Assembly: GCA_913061515.1 (NCBI GenBank)
Contig: CAJXSF010000009.1
Location: forward strand, 1 to 64,000
DNA from: an uncultured Gammaproteobacteria bacterium
Lineage (GTDB): Bacteria; Pseudomonadota; Gammaproteobacteria; Pseudomonadales; Pseudohongiellaceae
Direction of reading: 5' to 3'
DNA: 64,000 nucleotides
Position 1 is the first letter of the stretch, and each line of letters starts with the position of its first letter. Positions 17,868 to 27,232 of the stretch are shown one piece after another. Under the pieces are notes generated by a model. It was not told the origin of the DNA, did no database searches, and was given only the letters and a program-made list of their open reading frames with translations. The position numbers were made by a program, and so were the translations under genes.

Positions 17868-18584
17868 ATGTCTGACCCTAAAAACAGCAACGCTGCTAGC
17901 GAATCTACTCCTCATCTACGCACTGTGCGCAGCTATGTTATTCGTGGCGGCCGGCTCACTCCATCGCAGCAAAACGCACTTGAAAAACTTTGGCCAATCT
18001 ATGGGCTAGAGATCGCTAAAGGGCTAATCGATCCAGAACAAGTCTTTGGCCGCAAAGCTCCGCTAGTGATGGAGATTGGTTTTGGTATGGGCGATTCGCT
18101 CCTACAGATGGCACAGCAGAACCCCCACAAAGATTTTATTGGCATTGAAGTGCACAAACCTGGCGTTGGCCGCCTGCTGCACGAGATTGCCGACAAAGGC
18201 ATTAGCAATTTGCGTGTGTATTGTCACGATGCAAAAGAGATTTTGCGGGACTGCATCGCCGAACAAAGCCTAGATTGTGTGCAAATCTTTTTCCCTGATC
18301 CGTGGCATAAAAAGAAACACAATAAGCGCCGACTAGTGCAAAGCCCCTTTATTGAAGCGTTGCGCCCTAAATTAAAACTCGGCGGTACAATTCATATGGC
18401 AACAGACTGGGTGCCTTATGCAGAGCACATGATGGAAGTCATGAGCGCTCAAGCACATTTTAGCAATGCCGCAGGCGCACAGAACTTCAGTCTTGCCACT
18501 GATCGCCCCCTGACAAAATTCGAGAAACGCGGCCAACGTTTAGGCCATGTGGTGAATGACCTCATTTTCATTCGCGAGGCATAA
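17868..18584 (+). CDS. trmB: tRNA (guanine46-N7)-methyltransferase
   Basis: TrmB forms m7G46 in the variable loop of tRNAs. From the ATG at 17868 it has 238 residues; an upstream TTG at 17850 is in frame, and neither has a strong ribosome site. The SAM motif is EIGFGMGDSLLQMA and the family signature is FFPDPWHKKKHNKRRLVQ, followed by GGTIHMATDW. The gene follows thiG with a short gap and may be in its operon, a common pairing in Gammaproteobacteria. Confidence 0.95.
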   Translation: MSDPKNSNAASESTPHLRTVRSYVIRGGRLTPSQQNALEKLWPIYGLEIAKGLIDPEQVFGRKAPLVMEIGFGMGDSLLQMAQQNPHKDFIGIEVHKPGVGRLLHEIADKGISNLRVYCHDAKEILRDCIAEQSLDCVQIFFPDPWHKKKHNKRRLVQSPFIEALRPKLKLGGTIHMATDWVPYAEHMMEVMSAQAHFSNAAGAQNFSLATDRPLTKFEKRGQRLGHVVNDLIFIREA

Positions 18585-18687
18585 CGATAAAAACATTCCC
18601 TTAGTCGAAGCTGTTTCAGTCTCAATAGCATTGCCCCGATAGCTGGGGTATGCTCCCTAGACGCATATCTTGCTTCGGGGGGGAAAC

Positions 18688-19875
18688 ATGATGTTACGTA
18701 TTCGGGCTATTAGTGCTCAATTGGGCAAGCCCACCGCTGTGCTAGTCTTAGTATTTGGCCTTTGTGCCGGCCTTCTCGCCGCTGACAACCCAGGCCTACC
18801 ACGCACTATCGCTTGGTCTGCCTACCCTACTGGCACTGGCGGTTACAGCCAAGCAGTCGCTATTGGCAGCATTCTTCGACGCGAATACGGCGTCAATCTT
18901 CGTGTCATTCCTGGCCGCAATGATGTTTCTCGGTTGGCCACTTTGCTTGCCGAACGTGTGCATTTCTCCGCTGGCGGCTCCGAGGCCGTCTATGCCCAAG
19001 AAGGTGTGCTTAATTTCGCATCTAGAATATGGGGTCCACAACCGCTTCGCGCCCTGATGTCGAATTTCTCCGAAAGCTGCTCATTCACTCTCGCCGCCGC
19101 CACTGACGCCAATATCGACACCATTGCCGATATCCGAGGCAAGCGGGTGACTTGGGTGCAAGGCTCCCCCTCATTAAACAATGCCCTGACCGCGCTACTG
19201 GCCTATGGCAATCTTACTTGGGATGACGTTGAGAGAGTTGAGGTAGGCGGCTACAACGCATCCATAGAGGCCGTAATCAATAACCGAGCCGACGTCGTAG
19301 GTGGCGCTTGCAACTCTCCGCCCTTCCTTCGTCTTGAAGCCTCACCAAGGGGCTTAGAGTTTATCTCCTTTCCTCATGACGACCTTGAAGCGGTACAAAG
19401 AACTCGCTCGCTTTTGCCTTGGTACGTCACCCATATCGCCACAGAGGGCCCTACGATTCCGGAACAAGGGATCCAAGTCTTTACTTCCGCCTACCCCTTG
19501 TTGGTGGGTTTAGATACTGCTGATGACACTTTGGTTTATAACCTCGTGAAAGTGATGCATGAGCAGTTCGATGACTACAAAGATGCGGCCCCTGGCGCTG
19601 GCGGTTGGTTGATGGAACGGCAAAAATTTGAGTCGGCATTTATTCCCTACCACCCAGCTGCCATTCGTTATTTTAAGGAAATCGGCGCGTGGACTGACGA
19701 AGCACAGGCCACCCAAGACGCTAACTTGTATCGGCAGAAAGTGCTACACGACGCATGGCAAGCTTACAAAGCCGTGGCGCCGAATACCCCTGGTGAATAT
19801 GAACAAGGATGGTTTGCAGCAAGAGAGAAAGCGCTCGCAGAACAAGGCCTGCTAACCCTGGCTGATAACATTTAA
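18688..19875 (+). CDS. TAXI-type TRAP transporter substrate-binding protein
   Basis: This periplasmic binding protein belongs to the TAXI family of TRAP transporters. I choose ATG 18688 because a strong G-rich ribosome site (18677-18683) lies just upstream; an in-frame TTG at 18670 is less likely. The signal peptide spans about residues 1-32. Then come WSAYPTGTGGYSQAVAIGSIL, VHFSAGGSEAVYAQEG and DIRGKRVTWVQGSPSLNNALTALL, typical of TAXI proteins. The fused permease gene follows after 40 bp. The ligand cannot be told from sequence; TAXI proteins often bind glutamate or other carboxylates. Confidence 0.88.
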   Translation: MMLRIRAISAQLGKPTAVLVLVFGLCAGLLAADNPGLPRTIAWSAYPTGTGGYSQAVAIGSILRREYGVNLRVIPGRNDVSRLATLLAERVHFSAGGSEAVYAQEGVLNFASRIWGPQPLRALMSNFSESCSFTLAAATDANIDTIADIRGKRVTWVQGSPSLNNALTALLAYGNLTWDDVERVEVGGYNASIEAVINNRADVVGGACNSPPFLRLEASPRGLEFISFPHDDLEAVQRTRSLLPWYVTHIATEGPTIPEQGIQVFTSAYPLLVGLDTADDTLVYNLVKVMHEQFDDYKDAAPGAGGWLMERQKFESAFIPYHPAAIRYFKEIGAWTDEAQATQDANLYRQKVLHDAWQAYKAVAPNTPGEYEQGWFAAREKALAEQGLLTLADNI

Positions 19876-19915
19876 ATTCTGCAGTAATGTCGTCACACTT
19901 TGGAAATAGCAGCCC

Positions 19916-21904
19916 ATGAGAGAAGCCATAAAAATAACACTGCCAGAGAACGAAGATGATGCACCCATTATAGGACGCTACCGCGAGTTAAGCCGGCCAT
20001 GGCGCAATGCCATGACCGTCCTTACCGCAGCCGCTATTTGTCTGGCGATCAACCAAATTTTCGCGTTTGGGTTTTTCGTCGATAGCGTCATGCTCGATAG
20101 CCGTTACCTCTATCTTATTACCGGCATTATGCTGTCGATGGTATTCATTACTTTTCCCGCCACGCGTCATAATAGAGATCATGTGCCGTGGTATGACATC
20201 GCCATTATCATTACGATTGCCTGCATTTTTTCTTATTTCGCCTGGAATGCAGAACGCATCGTCTTGGAGGCTTGGGAATTCGTCGCCCCACCTATTGGCA
20301 TCGCCCTAGCACTTATTACTTGGCCAATCATTCTTGAAGCTGGGCGGCGAGCTGGTGGCTTACCGATCTTCATCATTGTGACAGTATTGTCCTTCTACCC
20401 AATGTACTCGCATTTGCTTCCCGATGTTGTCGCTGGTATTGGCCTTCCCATTGATGACGTTGCGATTTTCCACATCCTAGGAGAAGAAAGTTTATTCGGT
20501 TTGCCGATGCAAGCATTTGCCATGTTGGTGTTTGGCTTTCTATTGTTTGGTGTGGCTTTGCAATACACCGGAGGTGGGCCATTTTTCATCAATTTTGCGT
20601 TTGCCCTTCTTGGTCATATGCGCGGCGGCCCAGCGAAAGTAGCCATTTTTTCTAGCGGACTGTTAGGCTCTATGAGTGGTGGGCCTGTTACTAATGTCTT
20701 AACCACCGGGCCTCTAACTATTCCCGCTATGCGGCGCACCGGGTTTACTCGGCACTACGCCGCTGGCGTCGAAGCTTGTGCATCAACGGGCGGAGTGTTG
20801 ATGCCCCCTATCATGGGCGCCACCGCGTTCGTAATGGCCAGCTTTTTAAGTGTGAGTTATGTCACTGTCGCCATTGCGGCGATTGTGCCATCGATCTTGT
20901 ATTTCTTTGGCTTGTTCGTGCAGATCGATGCCTATGCGGCCAAAAACAATTTGCAAGGTTTGCCTAAAGAAGAACTACCAAAAGCGAAACAGGTGTTTAA
21001 AGAGGGCTGGTATTTTCTTGCCGTTTTTGTGCTATTGGTTTGGATGTTGGTGTATTTGCAACAAGAGGCCACAGCGCCCTTCTATGCCACCGCTGTGCTC
21101 CTGTTTATCAATCATTTCACTTCGCACCGGATGTCATTTGAAAAATTTATGCAGATGGTAGCGGCCACTGGCAAGCTCATGGCCGAGCTCGCCGGCATAC
21201 TAGCAGCCATTGGTTTGATAGTCGGCGCATTAGCCGTCACAGGAATGGCAGGCACCCTTGCGAACGATCTTGTGTACATTGCAGGAGACAATGTTTTAGT
21301 GTTGTTAATCATGGGAGCTGTGACGAGCTTTGTGCTTGGCATTGGCATGACCGTCACCGCCGCTTATATATTTCTCGCCATCATCTTGGCACCGGCACTA
21401 GTGAATGCGGGGCTCGACCCACTCGCCTCACATATGTTCATCATGTATTGGGGAATGCTCAGTTTCATAACGCCGCCGGTGGCATTGTCGGCATTTGCCG
21501 CTGCCTCCGTCGCGCAAACTTCGCCAATGCGCGTTGGTTTAGAATCGATGCGCTTAGGCGCCATCATTTATTTCATTCCGTTTTTCTTCGTGTTTAACCC
21601 CGCCATGTTATTGCAAGGAAGCTTTATGGAGATTGCTCCGGTACTCGTGACGGCCATCATTGGCGTGACTTTAGTATCTGGCGCTTTGCAAGGTTATGTC
21701 ATTGGCTTTGGGGCACTAGGGGGCGGCAGCCTTGGTATCGTAACTCGTGCCATCATCGCTTTTGCAGGCTTGGTCTTTGCGATTCCCGGGGGCGGCTTGT
21801 TGGGGCTCAATCAAGTGAGTTTAGCCTTGAGCGCTTGCGTGATTGCTGCTTGCGGGCTTGGCCTTGCGCTTATGCAGCGACGACAACAAAGCGCCGCTGC
21901 ATAA
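19916..21904 (+). CDS. TRAP transporter permease, fused small and large subunits
   Basis: This 662-residue membrane protein combines the 4-helix (DctQ-like) and 12-helix (DctM-like) TRAP subunits, the usual form in TAXI systems, which run on ion gradients. About 15-17 hydrophobic helices are visible. Family features include the segment with SSGLLGSMSGGPVTNVLTTGPLTIP, CASTGGVLMPPIMGATAFVMA and PVALSAFAAASVA. It lies directly after its binding protein and converges with the serine hydrolase gene, the stops being 7 bp apart. Confidence 0.93.
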   Translation: MREAIKITLPENEDDAPIIGRYRELSRPWRNAMTVLTAAAICLAINQIFAFGFFVDSVMLDSRYLYLITGIMLSMVFITFPATRHNRDHVPWYDIAIIITIACIFSYFAWNAERIVLEAWEFVAPPIGIALALITWPIILEAGRRAGGLPIFIIVTVLSFYPMYSHLLPDVVAGIGLPIDDVAIFHILGEESLFGLPMQAFAMLVFGFLLFGVALQYTGGGPFFINFAFALLGHMRGGPAKVAIFSSGLLGSMSGGPVTNVLTTGPLTIPAMRRTGFTRHYAAGVEACASTGGVLMPPIMGATAFVMASFLSVSYVTVAIAAIVPSILYFFGLFVQIDAYAAKNNLQGLPKEELPKAKQVFKEGWYFLAVFVLLVWMLVYLQQEATAPFYATAVLLFINHFTSHRMSFEKFMQMVAATGKLMAELAGILAAIGLIVGALAVTGMAGTLANDLVYIAGDNVLVLLIMGAVTSFVLGIGMTVTAAYIFLAIILAPALVNAGLDPLASHMFIMYWGMLSFITPPVALSAFAAASVAQTSPMRVGLESMRLGAIIYFIPFFFVFNPAMLLQGSFMEIAPVLVTAIIGVTLVSGALQGYVIGFGALGGGSLGIVTRAIIAFAGLVFAIPGGGLLGLNQVSLALSACVIAACGLGLALMQRRQQSAAA

Positions 21905-21911
21905 ACAAACG

Positions 21912-23168
21912 CTACGGGCGGTCGGTGATCGCCTCGTAGACGCCATTTTTAAATTCTTCACGAAATCCTTGTCCGCTAGAGGGTGACACTTGTGCCATGA
22001 TGACTGTCACTATGCCTTCAACAGGGTCTATCGAGAATCGCGTCCCTGCAGAACCATCCCACCACACTTCCCCTGGGCTTACCGTAAATGGATAATCCTC
22101 AGGGGTCAGCGCATAGGCAAACCCACCGATTGTCCAACCCGAGGCGGCCATATAGCCGCCACGACCGATAGGCAGCAAGGCCTCAGCAATGCTGTTCTCC
22201 ATCATCAGGTCAACGGTCTCTGGCTGCAAAAGGCGACGTCCGAAAAGCTCGCCACGATTTAAGTAAAGCTGCGAGAATTTCGCGAAGTCTAGAGTCGAGG
22301 CAACAAGCCCAACACCGCCTTCGATTAGAGGCGCTTGTTCAGTAAATGGAATGTCCTCCATCTCATGGACCTGCAATTGGCCATCCGCGTCTGGTCGATA
22401 GACAGTTGCCAGACGCGCTTGGCGCTCAGGGTCTACATAGAATACGGTATCGTGCATTTCTAATGGCGCAAATACTCGCTCATTTAGAAACTCATCGAGG
22501 CTCTGTCCCGACCAAACTTCCACTAAGCGCCCCAGTACCGTTGCCGAAAGACCGTAACGAAACTCAGTGCCTGGGTCCGAGAACAAGGGCACACGCGCGG
22601 CATTGCTTGTGACCTGCGCGGCAGTCAACGAGCGTAGACGAACCCCTTGTTCAACATAAATGGACGAACTACGGCTACCTAAGCCCGAAGTGTGGCGCAT
22701 AAGATCCGCCACCTCGATGTCACCTATTCTGGCACGCGTTTGCGCCATACTAGGACTTGACGGGTTAACAAAGACTTCTTGCTGGGCAAATTCAGGAAGG
22801 TATTTCGAAATCGGGTCATCGAGCTGGAAGTGCCCCTCCTCCCATAGAACCATTGCTGCCAAACTTGTCACTGGACGCGTCATGGAATAGGTTCTGAACA
22901 AGGCATCCTCTGGCATTGGGCTGGCTGTGGCGAGGTCTCTTTGGCCAAGTGCTTCGTGATAGACGAGCTTGCCATCCTTTAACACCGCCGCAACTACCCC
23001 GGCGATATGCCCTGCATCCACATGAGCCTGCAAGTTTGCAGTCACTTGCGCCAAGGCAGTGCTAGACAGACCTACTGATTCAGGGCTCGCAGTCGGTAGA
23101 CTCTGTGCAAGGCTATAAGTGCTGCCAACGCAAGCAAGGGCAGCGAGAATGGAGGTAGAGAGACGCAT
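21912..23168 (-). CDS. class C beta-lactamase-fold serine hydrolase
   Basis: The 418-residue product is a secreted serine hydrolase (esterase/beta-lactamase-like, PF00144). I set the start at ATG 23168, preceded by AGGAAC, which gives a clean signal peptide cut after SLAQS; the longer frame to 23267 has no support. The active-site block is FRTYSMTRPVTSLAAMV, where family members normally have SxxK but here show SMTR. The downstream Tyr is in FRYGLSATVLGRLVE, and the HTSGLGS loop is present. The substrate is unknown. It converges on the TRAP permease. Confidence 0.85.
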   Translation of the reverse strand: MRLSTSILAALACVGSTYSLAQSLPTASPESVGLSSTALAQVTANLQAHVDAGHIAGVVAAVLKDGKLVYHEALGQRDLATASPMPEDALFRTYSMTRPVTSLAAMVLWEEGHFQLDDPISKYLPEFAQQEVFVNPSSPSMAQTRARIGDIEVADLMRHTSGLGSRSSSIYVEQGVRLRSLTAAQVTSNAARVPLFSDPGTEFRYGLSATVLGRLVEVWSGQSLDEFLNERVFAPLEMHDTVFYVDPERQARLATVYRPDADGQLQVHEMEDIPFTEQAPLIEGGVGLVASTLDFAKFSQLYLNRGELFGRRLLQPETVDLMMENSIAEALLPIGRGGYMAASGWTIGGFAYALTPEDYPFTVSPGEVWWDGSAGTRFSIDPVEGIVTVIMAQVSPSSGQGFREEFKNGVYEAITDRP

Positions 23169-23193
23169 GGAATTGTTCCTTTTATTATTGAGG

Positions 23194-23958
23194 CTATAAC
23201 CACAGCCGATGTTCATGTTTACGCAACCAACGCACATAGACCCGATAATCCGGACAGACTGATTCAACTAGCGCCCAAAACTTCGCGGAATGATTCATGA
23301 CCAGTAAATGGCTTACTTCATGGCATATCATATAATCGATAATCGCATCGGGGGCTAACATAATCAGCCAGTTGAATTGGATTCTACCTGACGAAGTGCA
23401 ATGCCCCCACTTGGTTTTAGTTTTACGAAACACTACGTCTTTTAGTTTAGTGTCGGCATTAAGATGTGCCGCTAATGCACGAGTTCTTTGAGGCAATATT
23501 GCCTTTGCCTGGGCAAGCAACCAACGTTGTAGGACTGCTGCAACTGTGCGTTCATCTGTGCGCTTGGCATAGACGTGCAGCTCAGTGCCTGTTACTTCGA
23601 CCGCCTCGGCGGCACGCACAAACAGACGCAGGCGCAGCGTTTTGCCTTTATAAAATATTTTCCCATTGTCCTGCAGCCGTAAACGCTGACTATCTTGCTG
23701 CGCCTTCTCTGACAACTTACGGCTAATCCACTGCGAGTGTTTTTCCACAAATTCCGCGATTTGCGCATCACTGACGAAATGCGGAGCGCGCACTTGCACT
23801 TGTTGGTGCTGCACATGGACAACCATCGTTTTACGCCTGCTGCGCACAATCTCATAAGGAAACGGGATAGGTGCACCCAAGACTTTAGCGCTTGCTGCTT
23901 GCGTATTCGAAGTTAGAGCAATGATGGGCTTATTTGAATGTGTCATGAATTGACGCAT
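23194..23958 (-). CDS. YgjP-like (SprT/DUF45) zinc metallopeptidase
   Basis: The 254-residue product belongs to the YgjP/DUF45 group of M48-like metal-dependent hydrolases. The motif CHEVSHLLVMNHSAKFW holds HExxH and the third metal ligand His; VFRKTKTKWGHCTSSGRIQFNWLIM is the strongly conserved strand before it. I chose ATG 23958 because GAGG lies upstream; ATG 23946 and TTG 23967 are alternatives. It is divergent from cmoA, with 29 bp between starts. Confidence 0.88.
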   Translation of the reverse strand: MRQFMTHSNKPIIALTSNTQAASAKVLGAPIPFPYEIVRSRRKTMVVHVQHQQVQVRAPHFVSDAQIAEFVEKHSQWISRKLSEKAQQDSQRLRLQDNGKIFYKGKTLRLRLFVRAAEAVEVTGTELHVYAKRTDERTVAAVLQRWLLAQAKAILPQRTRALAAHLNADTKLKDVVFRKTKTKWGHCTSSGRIQFNWLIMLAPDAIIDYMICHEVSHLLVMNHSAKFWALVESVCPDYRVYVRWLRKHEHRLWL

Positions 23959-23987
23959 AATACGCAAAACCTCAATAGATCACCATC

Positions 23988-24719
23988 ATGAGCACTGACA
24001 AGCACGATAGCATTTACGCGACACAGAGGCCTCGAGAAGACTTTGTCTTCGATGAAAAGGTCGCCGCCGTGTTCACCGATATGATCAGCCGCTCGGTGCC
24101 AGGATATGCCACCATCATTTCGATGATTGGCGTTCTTGCAAATCGCTACTGCTCTAAAGGGTCTAACCTATATGATCTTGGCTGTTCTCTTGGCGGCGCC
24201 ACATTCGCCATGGCACACCATATAGAGCATAAAGACTATCAATTATTCGCTGTCGATAATTCCGCGGCAATGATGTCACGCTTGAAGAAATCAGTAGATA
24301 GCAGCGAAGAGACCTACCCAATCGTGCTATCACAAGCAGATATAAGCGACATTGAGATTCGTGATGCTTCTGTAGTGGTATTGAATTTCACACTGCAGTT
24401 TATTGACCCGGCTCAGCGTGAAGCGCTCATGCGTAAGATCTATCTTGGCATGCGCCCTGGCGGAATCTTGATCCTATCAGAGAAGATACGGCTCGCAGAT
24501 GATGACCTCAACGCCTTGCTCATCGACATGTATCACCAATTTAAAGAAGCCCAGGGCTACTCGAAACTGGAAATTAGCCAAAAGCGTTCTGCATTAGAAA
24601 ACGTATTGATTCCAGAAACGCTTGCCGCCCATAAAAGTCGCCTTCTCAATGCAGGCTTTCGCAGCGTCGATTCATGGTTTCAATGTTTTAACTTCGCCTC
24701 AATGATCGCATTCAAATAA
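23988..24719 (+). CDS. cmoA: carboxy-S-adenosyl-L-methionine synthase
   Basis: CmoA makes carboxy-SAM from SAM and prephenate, the donor for tRNA wobble U34 modification (cmo5U). The 243 residues include DNFxxEKVAAVFTDMISRSVPGY-type N-terminus (here FVFDEKVAAVFTDMISRSVP), SAM loop LYDLGCSLGGATFAMA, and LNFTLQFIDPAQREALMRKI. It is 8 bp upstream of cmoB, its partner. Confidence 0.97.
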   Translation: MSTDKHDSIYATQRPREDFVFDEKVAAVFTDMISRSVPGYATIISMIGVLANRYCSKGSNLYDLGCSLGGATFAMAHHIEHKDYQLFAVDNSAAMMSRLKKSVDSSEETYPIVLSQADISDIEIRDASVVVLNFTLQFIDPAQREALMRKIYLGMRPGGILILSEKIRLADDDLNALLIDMYHQFKEAQGYSKLEISQKRSALENVLIPETLAAHKSRLLNAGFRSVDSWFQCFNFASMIAFK

Positions 24720-24727
24720 AGAGTTCT

Positions 24728-25702
24728 ATGCCTTATTCCAATCTGTCGGCCCTGCTTGCAGGCACCGAACTAAGACCCTTAACGCAGTTTTGCAGTCAGG
24801 CCTGGTTTGATAGCCGCAATAACGGGGACTACCCGAAGTGGCGCCAAGCATTAGATGTGCTTCCCCAGATAACAGCAAGCAAGGTCGACCTTAGCAACGC
24901 TGTTAGTATCGGTGCCAGTACCGACTGTGATGACAGTACGCGTGCGCAGTTACGCCAAGCGCTGCAGGTGATGATCCCTTGGCGAAAAGGGCCATTCTCT
25001 TTATTTGGGATTGATATCGACACAGAGTGGCGATCTGACTGGAAGTGGGACAGAGTACTCCCTCACATCAGTCCTCTTGCTGGACGTACCATCCTCGATG
25101 TGGGCTGCGGCAATGGCTATCACTGTTTCCGCATGGCCGGAGAAGGGGCACGCCTAGCGTTAGGGATCGACTCACAGCTTGCTTACTCGATGCAGTTTCA
25201 AGCCATCAAACACTATGTACCAGACGCGCCAGTCTATGTGCTGCCCACCACGTTTGAAGAAGCTCTTGCCACATTGAGCGAAGAGCCTGAGGCATTCGAC
25301 TCAGTCTTTTCAATGGGCGTGCTCTACCACCGCCGCTCCCCCATAGATCACTTGCTACAGTTGAAGAGCTGTTTGCGCCCAGGTGGCGAGTTAGTCTTGG
25401 AAACTTTGGTGGTGGATGGAGAGCGAGGCTATGCGCTAACACCCGATGATCGTTATAGCCGGATGCGCAATGTATGGTTTGTTCCCTCATGCGCTACAAT
25501 CCTCAGCTGGCTAACCCGATGCGGGTTCAAGGATTGCAAAGTCATTGATACCGGCATCACTAGCTTAGACGAACAAAGGACGACTGATTGGATGCGCTTT
25601 CAGTCTCTAGTGGATAGCTTAGACCCCAATGATCACAGCCTTACAGTAGAAGGGCTTCCTGCCCCTCAACGTGCTGTATTTGTCGCTACGAAACCTCAGT
25701 AA
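24728..25702 (+). CDS. cmoB: tRNA U34 carboxymethyltransferase
   Basis: CmoB transfers the carboxymethyl group from carboxy-SAM to 5-hydroxyuridine at position 34 of tRNA. The 324 residues are of usual length, with WRKGPFSLFGIDIDTEWRSDWKW, then ILDVGCGNGYHCFRMAGEGA, DSVFSMGVLYHRRSPIDHL and the ending RTTDWMRFQSLVDSLDPND. It forms an operon with cmoA and is followed by a 9-bp stem-loop. Confidence 0.97.
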   Translation: MPYSNLSALLAGTELRPLTQFCSQAWFDSRNNGDYPKWRQALDVLPQITASKVDLSNAVSIGASTDCDDSTRAQLRQALQVMIPWRKGPFSLFGIDIDTEWRSDWKWDRVLPHISPLAGRTILDVGCGNGYHCFRMAGEGARLALGIDSQLAYSMQFQAIKHYVPDAPVYVLPTTFEEALATLSEEPEAFDSVFSMGVLYHRRSPIDHLLQLKSCLRPGGELVLETLVVDGERGYALTPDDRYSRMRNVWFVPSCATILSWLTRCGFKDCKVIDTGITSLDEQRTTDWMRFQSLVDSLDPNDHSLTVEGLPAPQRAVFVATKPQ

Positions 25703-25714
25703 GCTATCAATTGA

Positions 25715-25738
25715 GCACCTTTGACTTAGCAAAGGTGC
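25715..25738 (+). terminator. stem-loop after cmoB
   Basis: A perfect 9-bp hairpin, GCACCTTTG (25715-25723) and CAAAGGTGC (25730-25738) with a 6-base loop, lies 12 bases after the cmoB stop. No T run follows, so it may act as an mRNA end stabiliser or a weak terminator. Confidence 0.5.
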
Positions 25739-25954
25739 CCTGCCTAGCTTTAAAGCAGCAGTGGAATAAGAAGTTTATAACCACCAACTTCGGGGCAACT
25801 GCTAGCAAAATATCCCTATATATAAAGTGATCATCCTTTTTGGTTGACGGGCTTACTTATTTCAGTTATCACTATATTTGTAAATTTAGGGTCATCTCTA
25901 ACTCGATAACCAGTTGCATAATAAATATTAAAAACACAACCCGGGAATAAAACA

Positions 25955-26923
25955 ATGGCCAGACCATTACGAATAGAATACCCAGATGCGTATTATCATG
26001 TCTCAAATGTTGGTGTAGATAAGCAGAAGATCTTTCCCTCGCAAAAATACTACGAAGCATTTATCGCAGGCCTAGAAGAAACGTGTTTTAGACTCAATGT
26101 CGAAGTCCACGCCTACTGCCTACTCAAAGATCAGTACCATCTGCTCATTAAAACCCCCGAAGGCAATCTCAGCCGCTTTATGCGCCAAGTGGACGGGCTT
26201 TATACCCAACACTACCAACGCATTAAGAAGACTGAAGGCTCACTGTTTAAAGGCCGCTACAAGGCGGTGCTCGTACAAGCCAACAATTACCTGCTGCCTC
26301 TTACTCGCTATATTCATCTTGGTGTTCGCAAGGCCGACCTAGAGACTTACCAATGGTCTAGCTACCCCGCGTATATCAATAAGGCGAAAGCGCCCTCTTG
26401 GTTAGTCCGCGACGAAGTCTTCGCCCAGATTGGCCTCACAGGAGCTAAACGCACTGCCGCTATAAAGCAATATATGGCCGATGGCGTCGACGAAGAACTT
26501 GCGCACTTCTACGGTAAAAAGAACTTGTCCTCTATTATGGGTGACGAGAAGTTTAAGAAGTCAGCGAAGAGTAAGCGTAATGCCACCAAGGCCAGAGGTG
26601 TCTCACGCGGGGCTCATGCGAAATGGCGCCCATCTTGCAAAGACATCATCAGCGCTGTGGCCAAGCAGTTCAAGGTGAGTGAAGAGAGTATCTACACCGC
26701 CGCACGTGGCCCTGGCTCGAAGAACGTTCCGCGCTGGGTGGCGATGTACCTCTGCCAAGAGCTATCGGCTGTGACTCTGCAGGCCATAGCCAAGCTGTTT
26801 AAGCTTAAGCGTTATGGCACTGTCTCTACCACCGTTGGCAAGCTGAAAAAGGAGTTTGCAGAAGACACCAAGCTGCTCAACACCACTAATCGGCTGATGA
26901 AAGCACTTAGTAAAGAGAAATAA
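25955..26923 (+). CDS. Y1/RAYT-type transposase-like protein with DnaA-like C-terminus
   Basis: The 322-residue product has an N-terminal Y1 (REP-associated tyrosine) transposase fold, MARPLRIEYPDAYYHVSNVG to SLFKGRYKAVLV and the helix with the candidate Tyr, LTRYIHLG. The metal-binding HUH site normally read as HxH is here QYH (DQYHLLI), and the loop after RYIHL is shortened. The C-terminus (about 225-320) resembles the DnaA-like helix-turn-helix found on many relatives, DIISAVAKQFKVSEESIY and LFKLKRYGTVSTTVGKLKKE. No other transposon gene or obvious terminal repeat is seen, so this looks like a single-copy, perhaps domesticated, gene. A bidirectional terminator follows. Confidence 0.85.
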   Translation: MARPLRIEYPDAYYHVSNVGVDKQKIFPSQKYYEAFIAGLEETCFRLNVEVHAYCLLKDQYHLLIKTPEGNLSRFMRQVDGLYTQHYQRIKKTEGSLFKGRYKAVLVQANNYLLPLTRYIHLGVRKADLETYQWSSYPAYINKAKAPSWLVRDEVFAQIGLTGAKRTAAIKQYMADGVDEELAHFYGKKNLSSIMGDEKFKKSAKSKRNATKARGVSRGAHAKWRPSCKDIISAVAKQFKVSEESIYTAARGPGSKNVPRWVAMYLCQELSAVTLQAIAKLFKLKRYGTVSTTVGKLKKEFAEDTKLLNTTNRLMKALSKEK

Positions 26924-26943
26924 ACTGAGTTTTTCTTAGCAAC

Positions 26944-26985
26944 AAAAACGCCGCCCCTGGGTTTTCACTCAGGGGCGGCGTTTTT
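26944..26985. terminator. bidirectional terminator between RAYT gene and rpmG
   Basis: A perfect 16-bp stem, AAAAACGCCGCCCCTG (26944-26959) with its complement at 26970-26985, encloses a 10-base loop. The A and T runs at the two ends let it stop transcription from both the rightward transposase-like gene and the leftward rpmB-rpmG unit. Confidence 0.93.
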
Positions 26986-27044
26986 ACACGTGTCGCTCTA
27001 TTTAGGCAGATCGAGGCAAGCGTTGAGCCTTACGGCCCAACAAA

Positions 27045-27200
27045 TTACTTAATCTTAGCCTCTTTATAGATGACGTGCTTGCGAACAACGGGATCAAACT
27101 TTTTGATCTCCATTTTGTCAGGCATAGTTCGCTTGTTTTTGTCTGTAGTGTAGAAGTGCCCTGTGTTTGCTGAAGACACTAATTTAATTTTATCGCGCAT
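27045..27200 (-). CDS. rpmG: 50S ribosomal protein L33
   Basis: This 51-residue gene encodes L33 of the large ribosomal subunit: [19 protein letters not shown] at the start and [18 protein letters not shown] at the end. It is the cysteine-free form, without the zinc-ribbon CxxC pairs of the other L33 type. It lies 32 bp after rpmB, the usual pair. Confidence 0.97.
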   Translation of the reverse strand: MRDKIKLVSSANTGHFYTTDKNKRTMPDKMEIKKFDPVVRKHVIYKEAKIK

Positions 27201-27232
27201 TGCTGCTCACCACCTGCATCAGGATTTAAATA

